Origin: Halobacteriales archaeon QS_4_69_34
Lineage (GTDB): Archaea; Halobacteriota; Halobacteria; Halobacteriales; Halococcaceae
Direction of reading: 5' to 3'
Length of the DNA stretch: 64,000 bases
Assembly: GCA_003021045.1 (NCBI GenBank)
Contig: PXRN01000010.1
Location: forward strand, 248,001-312,000
Shown here: positions 60,048-64,000 of the stretch, in pieces
Numbering within the stretch: the first letter of the stretch is position 1
Layout: every line of letters begins with the position of its first letter
The notes under the pieces: model-generated
Told to the model about the DNA's origin: nothing
Seen by the model: only the letters and a program-made list of their open reading frames with translations
Database searches by the model: none
Translations under genes and position numbers: made by a program

Positions 60048-60368
60048 ATGGTCGATGCAGAACTGCCGAGCGGAACGATTCTCCGGCGAGGGGTGGCGGC
60101 CCTCGGCCCGACGACGATGGCGGCCAGCATCGCGTTCGTGCTCCTCTCGGTCGAGCTGACCGGCGCGGCTCGGCAGTCGACCCCGTGGCCCCAGTTCCTG
60201 CTGTTCGGCGCCGGGCCGTCGGTCGCGGGCTTTCTCACCTACTGGTCGGACCGGGGCGAGCGATACGACGCGCTCGCGCGGTGGTTCGCCCTCAGCGCCG
60301 CGTTGCTCCTCTCGCTGGCGGTGGTGGCGTTTCTCGGGCAGTTCGGCGGCGGTGCCGTGCCTCTCTAG
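60048..60368 (+). CDS. Small haloarchaeal membrane protein
   Basis: 106 aa protein with three predicted helices (TTMAASIAFVLLSVEL, FLLFGAGPSVAGFLTYW, WFALSAALLLSLAVVAFLG) and a short basic loop (SDRGERYDALAR) between helices 2 and 3. A strong TATA-like box precedes the ATG. I do not recognise the family; it looks like one of the small uncharacterised membrane proteins common in haloarchaea. The MFS gene starts 131 bp downstream with its own promoter. Confidence 0.75.
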   Translation: MVDAELPSGTILRRGVAALGPTTMAASIAFVLLSVELTGAARQSTPWPQFLLFGAGPSVAGFLTYWSDRGERYDALARWFALSAALLLSLAVVAFLGQFGGGAVPL

Positions 60369-60467
60369 ACGCTCGCACCGCGTGATCGAGCCGGAGTCCC
60401 GGCACGCCGTCCGCAAAGCGTTCTCGAACCGTACCGCTGCCGGCCACAGTTCCCGCTCGACTAACGG

Positions 60468-60475
60468 CTTTATCA
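60468..60475 (+). promoter_or_regulatory. TATA-like box of the MFS gene
   Basis: CTTTATCA ends 24 bp before the GTG at 60500, fitting a leaderless start and supporting GTG as the initiator. Confidence 0.5.
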
Positions 60476-60499
60476 GTCGCCAGCGACGATCCGTAGACG

Positions 60500-61792
60500 G
60501 TGTCGGAGACCGCCGGAGGGTCGCTCGCCCTCCTCAGAAACAGGGAGTTCCTCGCGCTGTCGAGCACCGCCTTCGCCCGCTCACAGGCGTACTCGACCAT
60601 CCTCATCGCGCTCGCGCTCTACGCCGACGTCTTCGGGACCACCGGAACCGTCGAGGGCCTCTTCGGGACGGCGTTCGCGCTCGTCCAGCTGGCCATCGTC
60701 CTGCCGCTCGGGCGGGCCATCGACACCGGTAACGCCAAGCGATACCTGCTCGCCGGACTCGCCATCAACGTCTGTGTGTTCGTCGGCTTCTCGCTCGTGG
60801 GCGACGTTCTCGGCGTGATCGCCGTGCGGATCGTGCAGGGCTTCGGCGCGAGCCTGCTCTGGATCACCGGTTCGACGGTCGTCGGCGAGCTCAGCCCCGA
60901 CACCGAGCGGGGGGGCTGGCTGGGCACCTACAACCAGGTTGGCGCGTTCTCCAGCCTCGCGGGCGATATCGTCGGCGGGCTGCTCCTGTTCGTCTACGGC
61001 TTCACGGTCACCTATGCGGTTCTGAGCGCGGTCACCCTGATCGCCGGACTGGCCGTGCTCGCCTTCCTGCGCGACGCGCCGGGCGGGCGCGCGGACTCCG
61101 AGGCGGCCACGGGCATCGAGACGCTGCGGGCGCTGCTCGGGCGCACGGCCATCCGGGCGCTCGTCGTCTTCCGGTTCGGGCTCAGCTTCGGGAAGATGGC
61201 CGTCATCATCTTCCTGCCGATCTATGCGCGCACGGAGTTCGGGATGAATCCCTTTCTCGTCGGTGGGATCCTCGCCGGCGGCAAGCTCACCAAGACCGCC
61301 TTCCAGGGGATCGTCGGGCGCTACACCGACCGCGTGGGACACAGGCAGTACTTCGTGGCCGCCGGTGCGCTCGTCTACGCGCTCGGGACGACGCTCATCC
61401 CGCTGGCGGGGTACGCCGAGGGAAGCCTTCCCCCGATTTCCGTCGGTGCCGCCGGCGCGTCCGCGACGGTCGGGCCCGCCGCGGTCGTCCTCTTCGCGGC
61501 CTTCGCGGTCTGTGGGGTCGGCGACAGCCTCCGGCTGCCGGCGAGCATGGCGCTGTTCGTCGAGGAGGGCGAGGGGTTCGACGCCGTGGCGGGCAGCCTC
61601 TCGCTGCGCTCGATGGCGTGGAAGGTCGGGCAGGTCGCCGGTCCGGTCTCGGTGGGCGCGATCTGGGACGCGACTTCCGTCCTCACCGCGTTCCTGACCG
61701 CCGCGGGGTTCATCGCTCTCGCCACGGGCGTGTTCGTGTCTCTCTACAGCGTCGATCCCGCGCCCGACGTCGCGGTCGCGCCCGGCGACTGA
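60500..61792 (+). CDS. MFS transporter
   Basis: 430 aa major-facilitator protein with twelve helices. Motif A-like loops are RAIDTGNAKRYLLAG (between helices 2 and 3) and GRYTDRVGHRQYFVAAG (between 8 and 9); RIVQGFGASLLWITGSTVVG resembles motif B. The start is GTG at 60500 with a leaderless TATA-like box. No linked enzyme defines the substrate; the family exports drugs or takes up sugars and acids. It is convergent with the HTH-CBS regulator gene 24 bp away. Confidence 0.9.
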   Translation: MSETAGGSLALLRNREFLALSSTAFARSQAYSTILIALALYADVFGTTGTVEGLFGTAFALVQLAIVLPLGRAIDTGNAKRYLLAGLAINVCVFVGFSLVGDVLGVIAVRIVQGFGASLLWITGSTVVGELSPDTERGGWLGTYNQVGAFSSLAGDIVGGLLLFVYGFTVTYAVLSAVTLIAGLAVLAFLRDAPGGRADSEAATGIETLRALLGRTAIRALVVFRFGLSFGKMAVIIFLPIYARTEFGMNPFLVGGILAGGKLTKTAFQGIVGRYTDRVGHRQYFVAAGALVYALGTTLIPLAGYAEGSLPPISVGAAGASATVGPAAVVLFAAFAVCGVGDSLRLPASMALFVEEGEGFDAVAGSLSLRSMAWKVGQVAGPVSVGAIWDATSVLTAFLTAAGFIALATGVFVSLYSVDPAPDVAVAPGD

Positions 61793-61816
61793 GCGCGGCA
61801 GTCCGGCCGTAGCGGG

Positions 61817-62356
61817 TCAGAGACGGGCGGCGACGTCGGCTTCGGTGACGATGCCGGCGATCGTGCCGTGCTCGATGACGATGACGGCACCGTGGTGGTC
61901 GAGCGTGGCGTCGACCTCGTCGAGCGTCGCGTCGGGGGCCACCGTGGTGATCGACTCGTGCATCAGGTCCGCGACGGGGAGCGCGGCGGCGTCCTCGGCT
62001 TCCGCCCGCCGGACGTCGCTATTGCTGATGATGCCGGCCGGGTAGCCGTCGCGCACGACCGGCAGCTGCGAGTAGCCCTCGTCGGCCATCACGTCGATCG
62101 CTCGCCGGACGCTGTCGTCGGGCGCGACCGCGACCACCGGCTCGTGCATCAGGTCCGCGGCGCGCAAGAGTCCGCCCTCCGCTTCCTCGAGCGCGGTGAC
62201 GATCCGCCGGAGCGTCGACAGCCGCGGATCGACGTCGCCGCCCTCGATGCGCGCGATCAGCGGCTGGGAGACCTCGGCCCGTTCGGCGAGTTCGCTCTGG
62301 GTGAGCTCCAGCTCCGTCCGGCGCTCGCGCAGGTCGTTCGGCGTCGGCAGGTTCAC
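61817..62356 (-). CDS. HTH-CBS transcriptional regulator
   Basis: 179 aa protein combining an N-terminal helix-turn-helix of the XRE type (LRERRTELELTQSELAERAE, with SQPLIARIEGGDVDPRLSTL) and two CBS domains (ADLMHEPVVAVAPDDSVRRA; VADLMHESITTVAPDATLDE) that bind adenosyl ligands. This architecture is typical of archaeal regulators sensing energy charge or SAM. The start is GTG at 62356, with a TATA-like box at leaderless distance. It may regulate its divergent neighbours, which is unproven. Confidence 0.9.
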   Translation of the reverse strand: MNLPTPNDLRERRTELELTQSELAERAEVSQPLIARIEGGDVDPRLSTLRRIVTALEEAEGGLLRAADLMHEPVVAVAPDDSVRRAIDVMADEGYSQLPVVRDGYPAGIISNSDVRRAEAEDAAALPVADLMHESITTVAPDATLDEVDATLDHHGAVIVIEHGTIAGIVTEADVAARL

Positions 62357-62375
62357 GACGGTAGATAACCCTTGG

Positions 62376-62385
62376 TAATAAAAAG
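62376..62385 (-). promoter_or_regulatory. TATA-like box of the HTH-CBS gene
   Basis: On the minus strand CTTTTTATTA, preceded by purines of a BRE-like AAGC, lies about 20-29 bp before the GTG at 62356. This is one of the best promoters here. The rest of 62386-62618 is a G-rich polypurine tract with no gene. Confidence 0.6.
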
Positions 62386-62618
62386 GCTTACGCCCCGCCG
62401 GGTCCCCCGGCGCGTTCGCGCCTGTAGTAGTGGAATGGCCGCGAGCTCTCTCCTCTCTCGTCCCCTCTTTCGCGTGCGGCGGGAGGGGAAAGGGGGGGAG
62501 GCCCGCGAACGGACGCGGCCCCAGAGCGGGTATCGGCGGTCGAACGCGGCGCGTGAGCGCAGTCGAGCACGGCGCGCGAGCGCACCGTCGCAGCGAGGCC
62601 CCCGGCCAGCGAGCCCCC

Positions 62619-63281
62619 TCAACCGAAGTTCTCGACTTTCGCACGATCGGGGTCGCCACCGGCCGCCGCGACGGCGTCGGTCGCCGCGTCCAAGAAGTCC
62701 GCGAAGCCGTAGACGAACAGCTGTCGGTCGTCGGCCTCGCTTCCGTCCCTACGTTCGCCCGCGAGCGCCCTCTCGACCGGGGGCGTCAGCTCCTCGTCCG
62801 CGCCGACGATCGCGACGTGCGCGCCGCGCTCGCTGAGGGCGTCGAGGCGCTCCCGGTGGGCCGGCTCGCCGTCGCGATAGACGATCGCCGTCTCGCCGCC
62901 GTCGTCGAGGGTGCGCTCGGCGATCCCCACCGCGGGGCCGACGCCGGGCCCGCCGGCGAGGATCACGGTGTGGGGTTCGTCCTCGTAGTAGGCGTTGCCG
63001 AACGGGCCGGCCATCGTGAGCGTCGCGCCCGACTCCAGCTCGGCGAGGTGGGGCCCGAGGTCGCCGTCGGGGTTGATCTCGACGGTGACTTCGAGGGCGT
63101 CCGCGGCGTCGGGCGAGGAGAGGGTATAGAAGCGCGAGCGCCGCTCGCTCCCGACGTCGAGCGAGAGCTTGACGAACTGGCCCGGACGGGCGGCGAACCC
63201 GGCAGGGGGTTCGAGGTCGAGGGCGATCGTGCTCGGGCCGACGTCGCGGACGGCCCGCACCGGCGTTTCCGTCGGGTCCAT
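62619..63281 (-). CDS. FAD-dependent ferredoxin/flavodoxin reductase-like oxidoreductase
   Basis: 220 aa FNR-family flavoprotein. FAD-binding RSRFYTLSSPD (R-x-Y-S/T), then PFGNAYYEDEPHTVILAGGP (dinucleotide Gly-rich turn AGGPGVGPAVGIAERTLDD), AIVYRDGEPAHRERLDALSE, and a C-terminal LFVYGFADFLDAATDAVAAA that ends in ENFG, as in FNR/flavohaemoglobin reductase domains. No iron-sulfur Cys cluster is present, so it is the reductase module alone. ATG at 63281 (MDPTETPVRAVRDVG) begins the beta-barrel; longer starts are shadow. It is divergent from korA and could pass electrons to or from ferredoxin. Confidence 0.88.
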   Translation of the reverse strand: MDPTETPVRAVRDVGPSTIALDLEPPAGFAARPGQFVKLSLDVGSERRSRFYTLSSPDAADALEVTVEINPDGDLGPHLAELESGATLTMAGPFGNAYYEDEPHTVILAGGPGVGPAVGIAERTLDDGGETAIVYRDGEPAHRERLDALSERGAHVAIVGADEELTPPVERALAGERRDGSEADDRQLFVYGFADFLDAATDAVAAAGGDPDRAKVENFG

Positions 63282-63462
63282 AACCCGCGTTCGATCGGTA
63301 CCGGGCAAAGGGACTTCGATCCGCCGGCGCTGGCGGGAGCTCATGGACCGGCTCACGGCGAAGCCGGCCACCGCGCGAGCCGACGACGGCAGGCGTGGGC
63401 CGCCGCGCTGAAAACACATGCAGAAGCCTTTTCGTCGGTGGGAGGGTATCGGGAGCCGGTAT

Positions 63463-64000
63463 ATGGCAGACGACCTGAACTGGGCCATCGGCGGGGAGGC
63501 CGGGGACGGGATCAACTCCACCGGGAAGATCTTCGCCCAAGCGCTCTCGCGGGCGGGCCGACACGTCTTCACCTCCAAGGACTTCGCCTCGCGCATCCGC
63601 GGGGGCTACACCGCCTACAAGGTCCGCAACGCCGTCGAGAACGTCGAGAGCGTCGTCGACCGCCTCGACGTGCTGATCGCGCTCACACAACGCACCGTCG
63701 AGGAGAACATGGACGAGCTCCACGAGGGCTCAGTCATCATCTACGACGGCGAGCGCACGATGATGGAGGACTTCGAGGCTCCCGAGGGGATGATCGGCCT
63801 CTCGGTGCCCCTCAAGCGACTCGCCGAGGACGCCGGCGGCGCGATCATGCAGAACATCGTCGCGCTCGGCGCGGCCTGCGAGGTGACGAACTTCCCGATC
63901 GAGAACTTGGACGAGGCCCTCGAAAAGCGGTTCGGCGACAAGGGCGAGTCCATCGTCAGGAACAACAAGGAGGCTGCCAGGCTCGGCGAGGAGTACGTCG
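63463..64000 (+). CDS. korA: 2-oxoacid:ferredoxin oxidoreductase alpha subunit, partial (KorA-like)
   Basis: The first 179 codons are in the window; the gene runs off the right edge. The N-terminal gamma-type domain is clear: MADDLNWAIGGEAGDGINST, KDFASRIRGGYTAYKVR, LIALTQRTVEENMDELHEGS, GLSVPLKRLAEDAGGAIMQN. This is the fused alpha/gamma architecture of archaeal 2-oxoglutarate (or pyruvate) ferredoxin oxidoreductase, which oxidises a 2-oxoacid to acyl-CoA while reducing ferredoxin. The beta subunit is expected just beyond the edge. Whether it uses 2-oxoglutarate or another acid cannot be read. Confidence 0.9.
   Translation, partial: MADDLNWAIGGEAGDGINSTGKIFAQALSRAGRHVFTSKDFASRIRGGYTAYKVRNAVENVESVVDRLDVLIALTQRTVEENMDELHEGSVIIYDGERTMMEDFEAPEGMIGLSVPLKRLAEDAGGAIMQNIVALGAACEVTNFPIENLDEALEKRFGDKGESIVRNNKEAARLGEEYV

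Noticed and set aside
1-64000. Insertion sequences, integrases or a provirus
   Set aside because: No transposase, integrase or phage structural motif was found in any frame; repeats seen are short and not IS-like.

Overview
The window is chromosomal DNA from a haloarchaeon (class Halobacteria). GC content is very high, the predicted proteins are rich in Asp and Glu, exported proteins mostly carry twin-arginine (Tat) signals, several genes have a TATA-like box about 25 bp before the start codon with no leader, and the housekeeping genes are archaeal: Holliday junction resolvase Hjc, Spt5, SecE, SRP19, Gar1, Mre11-Rad50-NurA-HerA, pantoate kinase and phosphopantothenate synthetase. I see no rRNA, CRISPR array or transposase. 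I do not assign a genus. || Left part (1-12.4 kb): hjc, a decayed transporter remnant, a cytidine/guanine-deaminase-fold protein, a DMT permease, a PRC-barrel protein, a methyl-cycle pair (SAH/MTA deaminase plus S-adenosylhomocysteine hydrolase), spt5-secE, then a two-domain ABC permease converging on a Tat lipoprotein substrate-binding protein of the iron(III) type. || 7.6-23.9 kb, plus an outlier at 51.5-53.5 kb, is the most unusual part. Six Tat-exported proteins of unrelated folds (two BNR/sialidase-like propellers, an alpha/beta hydrolase, a penicillin-acylase-type Ntn hydrolase, a CocE/X-Pro-peptidase-type hydrolase and a right-handed beta-helix protein) all end in the same C-terminal calcium-loop domain of about 62 residues, of dockerin type. 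The domain is preceded by an extra overlapping DxDxDG loop. A zinc carboxypeptidase (M14) gene inside the cluster is broken by several single-base frameshifts. This looks like a set of exoenzymes sharing one docking or calcium-folded tail; no cohesin partner is visible in the window. || 24-40 kb: a crotonase, GNAT and Usp proteins, a small heat-shock protein fused to a helix-hairpin-helix domain, a SpoU-type RNA methyltransferase block flanked by a 46-nt inverted repeat, a class V aminotransferase divergent from a creatininase-family amidohydrolase, then a four-gene overlapping operon for DNA-end resection (mre11-rad50-nurA-herA). || 40-51 kb: an acyl-CoA ligase, a GNAT fused to a zinc ribbon, an ASCH protein, a PhnP-like metallo-hydrolase preceded by short tandem repeats, a lower-GC threonine-rich secreted protein beside tRNA-Gln(UUG), an ornithine-cyclodeaminase-family reductase, and a presenilin-type protease downstream of srp19-gar1. 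|| 53.7-64 kb: a DUF998 membrane protein, a DUF3179 lipoprotein, a TlpA-like/CcdA-like thiol-redox pair, the archaeal coenzyme A enzymes pantoate kinase and phosphopantoate-beta-alanine ligase, a winged-helix-like protein with a Cys/His-rich metal-binding tail, an intergenic cluster of perfect hairpins, an MFS transporter, an HTH-CBS regulator, a flavin reductase, and the start of korA running off the right edge.
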